From JADJDM01 sp044352985 (GTDB taxonomy: Bacteria > Bacteroidota > Bacteroidia > B-17B0 > Aurantibacillaceae), in assembly GCA_044352985.1 (NCBI GenBank), contig JBILCU010000003.1, forward strand, positions 202,264 to 266,263: a stretch of DNA of 64,000 bases. The letters are read 5' to 3'. The stretch's first letter is position 1. Each line of letters starts with the position of its first letter. A program made the position numbers and the translations under genes. The notes beneath the pieces were generated by a model. It saw only the letters and a program-made list of their open reading frames with translations, was not told the origin of the DNA and ran no database searches. Of the stretch, positions 52,991 through 62,400 are shown one piece after another.

Positions 52991-54430
52991 GTGTTTAAAA
53001 GATTACATATACATCATTGTTTGTTGCTGATTAGCATTTCATTGGCAATTTTGTTTGTTGTCCCTGATTTGCTAAAACAAGGTATGTTTATGGATGGTCA
53101 GCAATATGCTTGTGTTGCAAAAAATTTAGCAAAGGGTAATGGTACATTTTGGAAACCTTTTTTAAGTGAAACTTGGATGATGAAAGGTAAGAATGAGTTT
53201 TTAGAGCATCCACCTTTGTTTTATTATGTTGAATCTTTTGCGTTTAAATTTTTTGGAGAACATTATTTAACTGAGAAGCTATTTTCATTATTCACTTTTT
53301 TTATTCATTTGATATTAATTCATTTGTTTTGGAGACAAATAGCAAATGAAAAAGATAAAAAACATTCGTGGTTGCCTATTGTTTGTTTTGTAATAATACC
53401 AATTGTTTCGTGGGTTTTTCAAAATAATATGATTGAAGAACTGCTTTCAGTATTTACTTTATTAAGTGTATTATTTATAATTAAATCATTTCAACAAAAT
53501 AAAATCAATTTGTTTTATTTGTTATTTTCTGGTTTCTTTATTTTTTGTGCCACACTTACCAAAGGTTTGCCCGGACTATTTCCATTGGTTGTACCTATAA
53601 TTTATTTTATTGTTTATAGAGATAAACCATTTTTTAAAATATTATTTTCTTCATTCATCTTATTACTTCTTCCATTTCTGATTTACTTGTTTATATTTTA
53701 CACTTTTGAAGACGCACATAATAGCTTAGTGTTTTATTTTAAAAACAGATTATTATATAGAATTAATGATCAGCATTCAACAAATTATCGTTTGTTTACC
53801 TTGATTGGTTTAATTCAGGAATTTATTCCGTTGTTTTTGTTGGGCTTAATTACGATTCTTATTTATAAAAGAAAAAATAAATTAAGTTTTCTAGAAAATA
53901 AAATTAGCAAAAACACCCTCTTTTATTTTCTTATTGCTTGTTCTGGAAGTCTGCCCTTAATGTTAACCATGGTTCAGAATAAGTTCTATTTTTTTCCAGC
54001 ATTACCGTTTTTTGCAATTTCTAGTGCTGCTTTTCTTTTCCCTTACTTAAAAGCTCTTTCGATAAAAATTGATTATTTAAAACATATAGAATACATTAGA
54101 ATAACATCTATTGTGCTATTAATTACAACAATACTTTTTTCTGCTTTTCAACTGAATAAATATAAAAGAGATGAATTGATTTTAAAGGATGTTTATGCTA
54201 TAATAAATAAAGTGGGGAATATTAAAAAATTGGAAGTTGAAAAAGATATTTATTATCAATGGAATTTTCATTTTTATCTTCTTCGGTTTGGTGATATCAG
54301 TGTTGAGAATACAGGAAATAAGAACGATTATTATCTTACAACTAAAAATACTTTTTTAAAAAATATTGATTATAAAAACACTAATATTCAATTAAACAAT
54401 TATCAATTGTATGAATTGAAAAATAATTAA
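52991..54430 (+). CDS. GT39/ArnT-like membrane glycosyltransferase
   Basis: The 479-residue product starts at a GTG (no nearer ATG gives the first helix) and has about 10-12 membrane helices. The PMT_2/ArnT-type features are an acidic-residue loop after helix one (FMDGQQYACVAKNLAKG) and the EHPPLFYYVESFAFKFFGEHYLTEKLFSL segment. Such enzymes move a sugar from a polyprenyl-phosphate carrier to lipid or protein on the periplasmic side. Substrate unknown. Its stop codon overlaps that of the convergent BtuG-like gene. Confidence 0.88.
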   Translation: MFKRLHIHHCLLLISISLAILFVVPDLLKQGMFMDGQQYACVAKNLAKGNGTFWKPFLSETWMMKGKNEFLEHPPLFYYVESFAFKFFGEHYLTEKLFSLFTFFIHLILIHLFWRQIANEKDKKHSWLPIVCFVIIPIVSWVFQNNMIEELLSVFTLLSVLFIIKSFQQNKINLFYLLFSGFFIFCATLTKGLPGLFPLVVPIIYFIVYRDKPFFKILFSSFILLLLPFLIYLFIFYTFEDAHNSLVFYFKNRLLYRINDQHSTNYRLFTLIGLIQEFIPLFLLGLITILIYKRKNKLSFLENKISKNTLFYFLIACSGSLPLMLTMVQNKFYFFPALPFFAISSAAFLFPYLKALSIKIDYLKHIEYIRITSIVLLITTILFSAFQLNKYKRDELILKDVYAIINKVGNIKKLEVEKDIYYQWNFHFYLLRFGDISVENTGNKNDYYLTTKNTFLKNIDYKNTNIQLNNYQLYELKNN

Positions 54431-55464
54431 TTAAAAATAATATTTCCAGGTATTATACCTGCATTAAATGAGTTCTGTAAAGTGCCTGATTGATTATATA
54501 TGTTGATTTTCCCTCTTTGCACATAATCAATGGCATCAGAAACATAAATGTTTTCATTTTTCGGATTTATACCTAATGCGTAAAATAATTTATTGCCAGA
54601 ATTAATAAATGCTTGCTGCGGCAATGAGACATCGTTAATCGACATCTTATAAATGTTTTTGTTAAGGAAGTACAATTGATCTTCATTGCCATTTATTTTA
54701 AGTTGTGAAGGAGATTGTGAGTAGTAAGGAAATGAAAATGTTTTTTCAATTTGATTTGATATTGGATTTATGCAAACCAATTTGGGAAAACTGTTTTTTA
54801 ATGAATCACCAGTGCAGGCAACCCATAGTTTTTCATTTTTATCTTTTACAATTGATGTTGAACCGTAACCAACGTTGATGCTATCTGTAATTTGATTTGT
54901 TGATGTTTGTATTACATACAAGTAATCTTTTTTAAGATTACAAACGAATACTTTTCCAAAAGACAATGCCATTTCTTCAGTCCAACCGGAGCATGAAATG
55001 GATCCGATTTTTGTTAATGAATTTAAATCAACAATGCTTATTGAGTTTGAATACAAGTCGCTTACATATGCAGTTGAATTACTGATTGGTAAAAAATATC
55101 GCGGTGATGTTAAATTGCTTATTTGTCCTGTTTTTTTGTAATCGTTTTCATTTACAATGACTACTTTGCCTGAATTATTTAATACTGCATATATTTTTTG
55201 GTTGAACAAGTAAAGCGATTGACAAACATCACCAATCGATTGGTTATTGTTGTTTGGTTTATAAATGTCAGCTATTACATTCCCAGTTTGTGGATCATAA
55301 AGGCTAATGGATGCATTGTTAAATTGGAAGTTCCCTTCATTACAAATAAAAACTCTTTCTGCTGTTGAAATGTTACCATTAAAGGTTTCTTTATCTGGAG
55401 GAACATCTTTTTTGCAGGAGCAAAAAATAATAGTAAGTAATATTATCAGGATGGTTTTTTTCAA
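54427..55464 (-). CDS. YncE/DUF5074-type beta-propeller lipoprotein, BtuG-like candidate
   Basis: The 345-residue product has a lipoprotein signal (ILLTIIFCSCKKDVPPDKE, Cys about residue 18) followed by charged residues that resemble a Bacteroidota lipoprotein export signal. The mature part is made of propeller blades: VFICNEGNFQFNNASISLYDPQTGNV, STAYVSDLYSNSISIVDLNSLTKIGSI, GKVFVCNLKKDYLYVIQTSTNQI, NIYVSDAIDYVQRGKINIY. Bacteroides BtuG, a surface B12-capture protein that sits on BtuB, has this architecture. The riboswitch-led btuB gene lies 1.6 kb upstream on the same strand, with a hairpin-rich gap in between, so B12 binding is inferred from fold and location. Confidence 0.75.
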   Translation of the reverse strand: MKKTILIILLTIIFCSCKKDVPPDKETFNGNISTAERVFICNEGNFQFNNASISLYDPQTGNVIADIYKPNNNNQSIGDVCQSLYLFNQKIYAVLNNSGKVVIVNENDYKKTGQISNLTSPRYFLPISNSTAYVSDLYSNSISIVDLNSLTKIGSISCSGWTEEMALSFGKVFVCNLKKDYLYVIQTSTNQITDSINVGYGSTSIVKDKNEKLWVACTGDSLKNSFPKLVCINPISNQIEKTFSFPYYSQSPSQLKINGNEDQLYFLNKNIYKMSINDVSLPQQAFINSGNKLFYALGINPKNENIYVSDAIDYVQRGKINIYNQSGTLQNSFNAGIIPGNIIFN

Positions 55465-55545
55465 CTTTAGTATTATTGTTTTAGATTTCTATTTGGTAAC
55501 TATTTAATGTTTTGAAATTAATTAAAGTGAAATTGGCGCAGCAAA

Positions 55546-55683
55546 GTCAAACAAAAGCGTTAAGAAATGTTGAAGCCATGGAGACATTTTAGCTTTTGTT
55601 TGACGGTCGCAATTTATTGCGATTGCCTTGACAATTTCTTGATTTTTCTTTGTTACTTTCTTTTGATCAAGCAAAAGAAAGTA
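55546..55683. repeat. Composite hairpin-rich intergenic element
   Basis: Three inverted repeats follow one another: GTCAAACAAAAGC (55546-55558) with GCTTTTGTTTGAC (55592-55604); the palindrome TCGCAATTTATTGCGA (55607-55622); and TACTTTCTTTTG with CAAAAGAAAGTA around ATCAAG (55654-55683). All arms pair perfectly. The element occupies the 351-bp gap between the MTH1187-like and BtuG-like genes; the rest of the gap is AT-rich with no gene recognised. Confidence 0.82.
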
Positions 55684-55815
55684 TTTTAATAAATTATTTT
55701 TAAAATTTTGTTTTTGATATTTTATTTGGAAAATTTTAAAAATCATAATGCAAATTAAAGTTGAAAATAAATATTAATATATACCATATCTATTTCTTAA
55801 TGTAAACAATGCAAT

Positions 55816-56106
55816 TCAAAACTTTGATGTTTTATCTTCCATAAAAACATTTTTATTTTTCGAAGAATGAAATCTAACATTAATTAATAATTCCTCACAA
55901 CCAAAATCATAACTAGCATTACGAATGTCTTTAAGTAAATCATACACTTTTTCTTCTTCGCCTTCAATCACTGTTTCAAAAGGAGTAACAATGTGTTTTA
56001 ATCCCGATTGCTGAATGATGCCAATTGCATGATCAATTACATCGTACTTGTTTACTTTAGTTTCTAATGGAACAACCTGTATTCCCATATTTATAATTCT
56101 TTCCAT
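55816..56106 (-). CDS. MTH1187/YkoF-type thiamine-binding family protein
   Basis: The 96-residue product fits the small ferredoxin-like MTH1187 family: MGIQVVPLETKVNKYDVIDHAIGIIQQSGLKHIVTPFETVIEGEEEKVYDLLKDI. Members bind thiamine or a related small ligand in the cytoplasm. Met7 is another possible start. The first base of its ATG is the last base region of the upstream gene (TAATG overlap), so translation is coupled and it belongs to the cobalamin-riboswitch operon. Why a protein of this family accompanies B12 uptake is unclear. Confidence 0.87.
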   Translation of the reverse strand: MERIINMGIQVVPLETKVNKYDVIDHAIGIIQQSGLKHIVTPFETVIEGEEEKVYDLLKDIRNASYDFGCEELLINVRFHSSKNKNVFMEDKTSKF

Positions 56107-57110
56107 TATTCTTTAATGAATTTGATTGTTACTGTATTATTACTTAAATCAGAAATAATAAATGAATACATCCCTGATTTTAGTGAATTACAATTGATGT
56201 TTAAATTATTTTCGCCTGCATTAATTTCAATTGTTTCATTTAAATGTAACTTACCTAACACATCAATAATTGTAATGTTAATGCTTTTGTTTTCATTAGT
56301 GCTAATTACTAATTTTGAATATTCATTTACTGGATTTTGTAACAATTTTATTTTTTTATTTTCTAATGTTTCATCATTAATTCCAGAATAAAAAGGTGTG
56401 GTAAAATTGTCCATACAAAAAAATGCTGGTGTATTCATTCCGAAACTTCCTACATCAGAAGAGGATAGATAAAAGTGTAAACTATCATACATTCCCAAGT
56501 TACTGATATCAACAAATTGCCAGGTTTTTAAGATGTAATCTTGTGTATTATCGTTTGCTCTGAAATCAGCTAGATAAACTTCTACACTATCTTGATTTTG
56601 CATTCCACCAAGTGATCCTTTTACTGTAAGTTTAAACCAATCAGGATCGTTTCCACTTGTGCCGCCAAATTTTTTAGCAAAGGCATCACCATCTCGCATA
56701 CTTAAATAGGCATATGTTGAATTCGTTACATAAAATCCAAGTGGTGGCGTTAATCGTTGAATGGCTATTGGAATGTGAATACTTGCTCCTTGCTGTCCTG
56801 TAATGTAAGTGTTTGAATTATTTTGTCCTTTTGCAGTTATAGCACTGTATAGATTAGAATAACTTGCATTTATACTATCTCTCATTGTTGAATAGGCAAA
56901 TCCGCCACTCCAATAATTACCCCACTGACTTTGTGTCCATTCGTATTCAAAACTCATCAATCCTGAGGCAACAAAATCATTTCCGTTTGCATTAAAATAG
57001 AAACTATCCAAAGGCAAATTATACTCTTCAAAATCTGCTGTAATTGTTAGTTGTGCATTTACCTGAAATGCTATAAATATACTACTGATTAGTGTAATTG
57101 TTTTTTTCAT
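56106..57110 (-). CDS. DUF4465 secreted protein with T9SS type A sorting domain, candidate B12-capture protein
   Basis: The 334-residue product has a signal peptide (KKTITLISSIFIAFQVNAQ), then a DUF4465 domain: WSGGFAYSTMRDSI, GFYVTNSTYAYLSMRDGDAFAKKFGG, NDPDWFKLTVKGSLGG, VEVYLADFRANDNTQDYILKTWQFVDISNLG and FYLSSSDVGSFGMNTPAFFCMDNF. The last 80 residues are a T9SS tail (IKLLQNPVNEYSKLVIS...LNINCNSLKSGMYSFIISD). It overlaps btuB by 29 bp. DUF4465 proteins are often encoded beside btuB in Bacteroidota and likely bind corrinoid outside the cell; here the secretion route is T9SS. Confidence 0.87.
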   Translation of the reverse strand: MKKTITLISSIFIAFQVNAQLTITADFEEYNLPLDSFYFNANGNDFVASGLMSFEYEWTQSQWGNYWSGGFAYSTMRDSINASYSNLYSAITAKGQNNSNTYITGQQGASIHIPIAIQRLTPPLGFYVTNSTYAYLSMRDGDAFAKKFGGTSGNDPDWFKLTVKGSLGGMQNQDSVEVYLADFRANDNTQDYILKTWQFVDISNLGMYDSLHFYLSSSDVGSFGMNTPAFFCMDNFTTPFYSGINDETLENKKIKLLQNPVNEYSKLVISTNENKSINITIIDVLGKLHLNETIEINAGENNLNINCNSLKSGMYSFIISDLSNNTVTIKFIKE

Positions 57111-59031
57111 GTTTTGAATTATTTAAATTGATTTGTATTCCTACATTGTAATTGCGAATTGGGGTAGCATAATTTCTTACTACCTGATAGTTTTCATTAA
57201 ATACATTATTGCATCTAACGAAAATACTATACTCATGTTTTTTAATTTTTGAACTATAACTTAATGAGATATTACTTAATTGATAAGGAGTTAAATATTC
57301 GTAATTATCAGTACTGGTATAACGATAGCCTGTGTAAGTGTAGTTATATAATGCAGTCAATTTTGAATAGGTAAATAGTAGAGTTCCAGAGCCACTGTAA
57401 ATCGGTGTATAAATAAGTTGGCGATAAACTGAACCATCATTTTCATTCACTGATTTTACATTTTGTGAAATAACATAATTGGTGTTTACAAGCAATTTAA
57501 TTTTTGTTTTTCTATGATGGTAAACAAATGTGGATTGAGTTTCCAAACCTTTTGAATTAACTTGTAACAAATTTTGTGGCGACCAAATCAATCCATTTAC
57601 AGGTAGCCAAATTATCCAATTGCTTAACTGACGTTGAAATACTGAAACAAGTGATTGAATAGAAAACTGTTTTTTAGAGAAATTAATGCCACTTCCAATT
57701 TCATGAGAATAACCTTCTTCATGTTTTAAATTTGGATTTCCACCCGGTAGCCAAAACCAATCGTTCAAAGTAGGTAACCTAAATACTTTTCCTGTATTTG
57801 CATAAATTTTAAACCAATTTAATGGTTTCCATTCCAAGCCAATATTCCAGATAAAAGGTTTTAGATTTTTTGATGGAATAAATTCTTTACGTGCATCTAT
57901 CTTTGCCTGAAAAGTTTTGTTCGGACAATTTAATTTTAATGAACTGTACGTTGCATATCGTTCAATAGATTGGTTGTAATTATTGTTGGTTGCTTGTTGC
58001 AGTGTAGCATGAAGTCCACCTGTAAATGCAATGCAACGACTTATTCTTCTACTGAAATCAAATTCTGCAATTTGCTGTATGCTTTTGCTTTTTGAATGAA
58101 TGTCAGCTATGGAATCGAGATAATCCAATCGATCAATGAAATTAGCCAAACGAAAAAATAATGCCGTTTTATCTTTGATGTATTGCCAGTTTAATGTTGT
58201 TCTGAAAAATGCATCTAACTGATTTTGTTTTGATATTGTGTTAAATGTTAATGGAGGTAATTCTCTTTCGTTTTGTTGAAGCCATGCACTTAAAGTGATT
58301 TTTTGATACTTGCCAATTAAAAAATGATTTTCCTGCATGAAACCATAATTTATTCCATTATTATGTGTTTGTTTCCTGAAGATTTGTTTATCATTTAATG
58401 AATCATAATATTGAAAATTATTTTTTCCATGGTTATAAAACAACTTACTGCTGCTTATCCATTTTTTAGTGGAAACAGTTACATCGAAACCATGTCGGAA
58501 TGTATTAGTAGTTGAAATATCGCTAAAAAGTGTAGCTTGAATTCGATCATTAAATTCAGATTTGTTTTTTAGCATGACTGTAGAGCCAATAGCAGATGAA
58601 CCATTATTGGCCGACCAACTTCCGTATATTATATCTAAATCATTAAAGAAAAAAGAAGGTAATAAAGATAAATCACTTTGTCCAAGCATTGGATGATTTA
58701 TGTTAAAGCCATTCCAATTTATCATACTTTGTGATGCATTTGCTCCTCGTGCAGAACTTGTGGCAATACCATTTATACCGTATGTTTTTATAAAAAATAA
58801 ATTCGTAAATGAAAATAAATCAGCCAATGAATAACCCTGAAACTGATTTTTAATACAAGTGTCAATGTTAGTTTTTTTAGCGCCAACAACTGTATTGGAA
58901 TATCTGTTCTCTAGGATTATTGTTTCTGGTAATTTAATGCTTGAACTGTCCTGGGCATGAACATGAATTTGTTGTATGGTTAAAAACCATAACATACATA
59001 AAATTGCAATATGTTTCTTTGTCAAGACCAT
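57082..59031 (-). CDS. btuB: TonB-dependent outer-membrane receptor, BtuB-like
   Basis: The 649-residue product has a signal peptide ending HVHAQ and a plug domain (LADLFSFTNLFFIKTYGINGIATSSARGANASQSMINWNGFNINHPMLGQSDLSLLPSFFFNDLDIIYGSWSANNGSSAIGSTVML) followed by a 22-strand-type barrel that ends in VRNYATPIRNYNVGIQINL. The substrate is assigned from the cobalamin riboswitch in the leader and the downstream DUF4465 and propeller genes. It imports B12 through the outer membrane using TonB energy. The barrel is compact, about the length of E. coli BtuB. Confidence 0.9.
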   Translation of the reverse strand: MVLTKKHIAILCMLWFLTIQQIHVHAQDSSSIKLPETIILENRYSNTVVGAKKTNIDTCIKNQFQGYSLADLFSFTNLFFIKTYGINGIATSSARGANASQSMINWNGFNINHPMLGQSDLSLLPSFFFNDLDIIYGSWSANNGSSAIGSTVMLKNKSEFNDRIQATLFSDISTTNTFRHGFDVTVSTKKWISSSKLFYNHGKNNFQYYDSLNDKQIFRKQTHNNGINYGFMQENHFLIGKYQKITLSAWLQQNERELPPLTFNTISKQNQLDAFFRTTLNWQYIKDKTALFFRLANFIDRLDYLDSIADIHSKSKSIQQIAEFDFSRRISRCIAFTGGLHATLQQATNNNYNQSIERYATYSSLKLNCPNKTFQAKIDARKEFIPSKNLKPFIWNIGLEWKPLNWFKIYANTGKVFRLPTLNDWFWLPGGNPNLKHEEGYSHEIGSGINFSKKQFSIQSLVSVFQRQLSNWIIWLPVNGLIWSPQNLLQVNSKGLETQSTFVYHHRKTKIKLLVNTNYVISQNVKSVNENDGSVYRQLIYTPIYSGSGTLLFTYSKLTALYNYTYTGYRYTSTDNYEYLTPYQLSNISLSYSSKIKKHEYSIFVRCNNVFNENYQVVRNYATPIRNYNVGIQINLNNSKHEKNNYTNQ

Positions 59032-59124
59032 AAATAAAACGATACGCTACTTCAATAAATGCTAATGAACCAATTGGAACATTATCGTTTACTTTTCTTC
59101 CCGAAAGTCACGAATCTATTTTGC

Positions 59125-59270
59125 ATTGGCAGGTCTTCTGACTTGTCTTACTTTACAAAACCTTCCCGTTAATTAACAGTGGTGTTTGACTATGTAAAGC
59201 TTTTTTAAAGACATACAGCAGCGGGAACTGTTCATGATTCACACATGATTCCCTTTTAATTTCGTTTTAT
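59125..59270 (-). promoter_or_regulatory. Cobalamin riboswitch
   Basis: On the minus strand the conserved blocks occur in order: GGGAATCATGTGTGAATC, GAACAGTTCCCGCTGCTGTA, CACCACTG, GGGAAGG, and the B12 box AGTCAGAAGACCTGCC (plus-strand 59129-59144 reads as its complement). It lies about 100 nt upstream of btuB. Adenosyl- or other cobalamin should repress btuB expression through the region between the B12 box and the start codon. Confidence 0.95.
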
Positions 59271-59300
59271 CAAACCATAAAACAAAAACCAAACGCATTA

Positions 59301-59308
59301 CAAATGTA
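59301..59308 (-). promoter_or_regulatory. -7 element for the riboswitch operon
   Basis: TACATTTG on the minus strand fits TAnnTTTG and lies about 40 bp upstream of the first riboswitch block. The -33 region is only weakly matched. Confidence 0.45.
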
Positions 59309-59441
59309 TGTTTTTTTTTAATTAAAAAAAATCTATTGCTTTTATCATGTTTATGTATGATGTATCTCTTCATGTATTACAATTAAATCATTGAAGCCAT
59401 TAGGGTACAGAAGTAGTTTTATCTACATAAAAATTATAAAG

Positions 59442-62400
59442 ATGAAAATTAATTATTACCATTTATTTAACAGGATAAGATATCCTATACTATTATTTTA
59501 TTTGATAATAGTTTTTTTTAATGAAAAAGTGAATGCACAAAGTTTGTGTATGCCAACTGTTCCTTCATATACAATAAACCTTACAGGACAACCTGCAGGT
59601 GTTTGGTCATCGCCAAATATTTCAAGAGAAGATCAATGCTGTGCAGCTTCATCATCAGATGAGTGTGTTTTTTTTAATTTAACACTTGATCCTCGCTCAG
59701 CAGGAATTCAGATTGATATGATTGGTGCCGATCCACCCGGTTCGTTGTTTTACGATATAAATTGTGTAGGTAATTATCCAGGTGGTACTGTAAAATGTAT
59801 TGAGGGAGTTGGCCCACATCTTATTACATTTTGTAAACCTGGAAAAAACAAAAATGTTTATAAAATTACATCTATTTCAAAACCAATATTTCCTCCGGAT
59901 GATACAGTAAGGATTGGTTGTATGAAACGATTAAATACATTAGGTATTGTCAATAACACAACAGTTTGGCAATCAATTTATCCTGGTGTAGCCGGTGCTT
60001 ACGATCATTACTTAGATTCAACTCATATTGCAAGTCCTTTGTATACTCCACATGTAGGAGCACCAACTTATATTGATTATAAGGTATGTGGCTTCCCAAT
60101 TGCAAGTGGTTGTGGTTTTAATTTTACAGTTTGTGATACAGTAAGGATTTATAATTATCCTTCATTGTCAGTTTCATCAAATCCAAATCCTGCAAGTTTT
60201 TGTAATTTGGGGAGTGGAAGTGGTGTAACATTAAATGCAAGTTCAAGTGGCGGTTTACCTGCCTATAATTATTTTTGGTACAATCAGTCTAATGTTCTGG
60301 TAGGAACAGGTTTAACTTATTTTGCAACTGCAACAGGTAATTTTAAATTAGAGTCAAGAGACCGTCTATATTCACCATCTTTTTGTCCTTCTGCATTTAC
60401 TACAGTTTCGGTAACGCAAGGTTCCTTGCCAGTTGTAGATGCAGGGCCAAATCAAAAATTGTGTGCATCCAATCCTATAGTAACTTTAATAGGAACAAAA
60501 GAAAATGCAACCGGAGTTATATGGTCAGGTGGAGGAGGTTCTTTTAATCCTGGAAATACTTATTTAAATACAAGTTATTCGCCAACACCAACTGAAATTT
60601 TAAATGGTTTTGTAAAATTATATTTAACAAGTACAGGTGCCGGTGGTGGTTGCACTAATAGTAAAGATTCAGTAATTATTTATTTTTCACCATTATTTAG
60701 TGTAGATATTACAGGTAATCCATTATTGTGTTATAACAGTACAAGTGTACTAACTGCTAATATTGCTGGAGGTACATCACCATTCTTTTATCAATGGAAT
60801 ACTGGTGCAACAAGTCATTCAATAAATGCAGGTGAAGGTGCATATTCAGTTATTGTTTTAGATTCCATTGGTTGTAAAGCCAATGATTTTATTACGATGA
60901 ATGCACCATCTCCATTGAACATAAATTTTAATACCATAAATGCAAATCCAAATGGTTCAAGCACAGGTTCAGCAACTGTAAATATAAGTGGAGGTACTCC
61001 ACCTTATGCAATAACCTGGAATCCAACTGGTCTACACACTTCTACAATAAGTAATTTACCTTATGGAATTTATACAGCAAGCATTACAGATGTAAATGGT
61101 TGTGCAATTTCAGGAAGTACGGTTGTTAATGAACCAAGGTGTTTTAATTTTTCTGCAAGTGTTATAAATACAAATTTAAATTGTACGGGTGATCAGAATG
61201 CATCTGCATCTGCTAATGCTATTGGAGGAACACCTCCGTATTTATATCAATGGAATACGATACCTCCACAAACAAATGATACGGTTTTTAATTTAGGAGC
61301 AGGAGTTTATTCTGTTATCATCAGTGATGCCAACTTATGTTATCAAACTGCAAGTGCAGTAATTAATGAGCCAGAGATATTAACAACTTCAATTACGCAT
61401 TCAGATGTTACAACTGTTAGTGGTAATAATGGAAGTGCATCTGTTTTTGCTTTTGGAGGAACAAGTCCTTATTCTTATTTATGGAGTAATTCATCCACGT
61501 CAAATACAATTTCATCTTTAACTGCAGGTACATATACTGTTCGTGTAAATGATCAAAAAGGTTGCGTTAAAAGAGATAGTGTAATTATTACACAACCGCC
61601 TTGTAATGATTATAATGTTAATGTTGTGACTTCAAACGTGAGTTGTTTTGGTGGAAGTAATGGTTCTGCAATGGCTATTGTTGGAGCTGTAGGTGGTTCT
61701 TATACTATTCACTGGAGTAATGGTTCAAGTGGTACAAGCATTTCAAATTTGACTGCAGGTAATTATTCTGTTACTATAACTGATTCAAAAAATTGTACTA
61801 CTTATTTTAATTTCACTATTCTTCAACCACCAAAATTGGCGATTAGTTTAAGTCCGACTAATATCAGTTGTTATGGGAAAAATAATGGTACTATTGAATT
61901 AACAGTCAATGGTGGAACTTTTCCTTATTCATTTAGTTGGAGCAATACATCTACATCCGAGGATTTAATTGATTTAGGTCCTGGAACATTTAGTGTTCAG
62001 GTAAATGACTTGAATGGATGTTCTGCAAATGCAAGTGCATCTATTATTGAGCCAACAGCAATTGCTGTAACTTATACAACTCAAAATGTGAGTTGTATTT
62101 ATGGAACAAACGGTTCCATAAATTTAAGTGTTTCAGGTGGAAGAAATCCGTATGTGTTTAATTGGTCAAATGGTTCATCAGTAGAAGATATTTCCAATTT
62201 AACTGCAGGTGGTTATTCGGTAACGATTAGAGATGCAAATAATTGTATAATTAAGCAACCGTTGATTATTGCAGTGTCGCAACCAGATTCAATAAAAGTA
62301 GATTCGTTTGTTGTGGCCTGTTCAGTTCCTGGCACAGGTAAAACTCAGGTCAATGTAATTCCAACAGGTGGTTATTCAGGTACCTATCAGGTTTCAATAA

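Noticed and set aside
55522..55746. A 74-codon minus-strand open frame
   Set aside because: It runs through the three hairpins and encodes a low-complexity Lys/Phe/Leu string; the nucleotide palindromes explain the sequence better.
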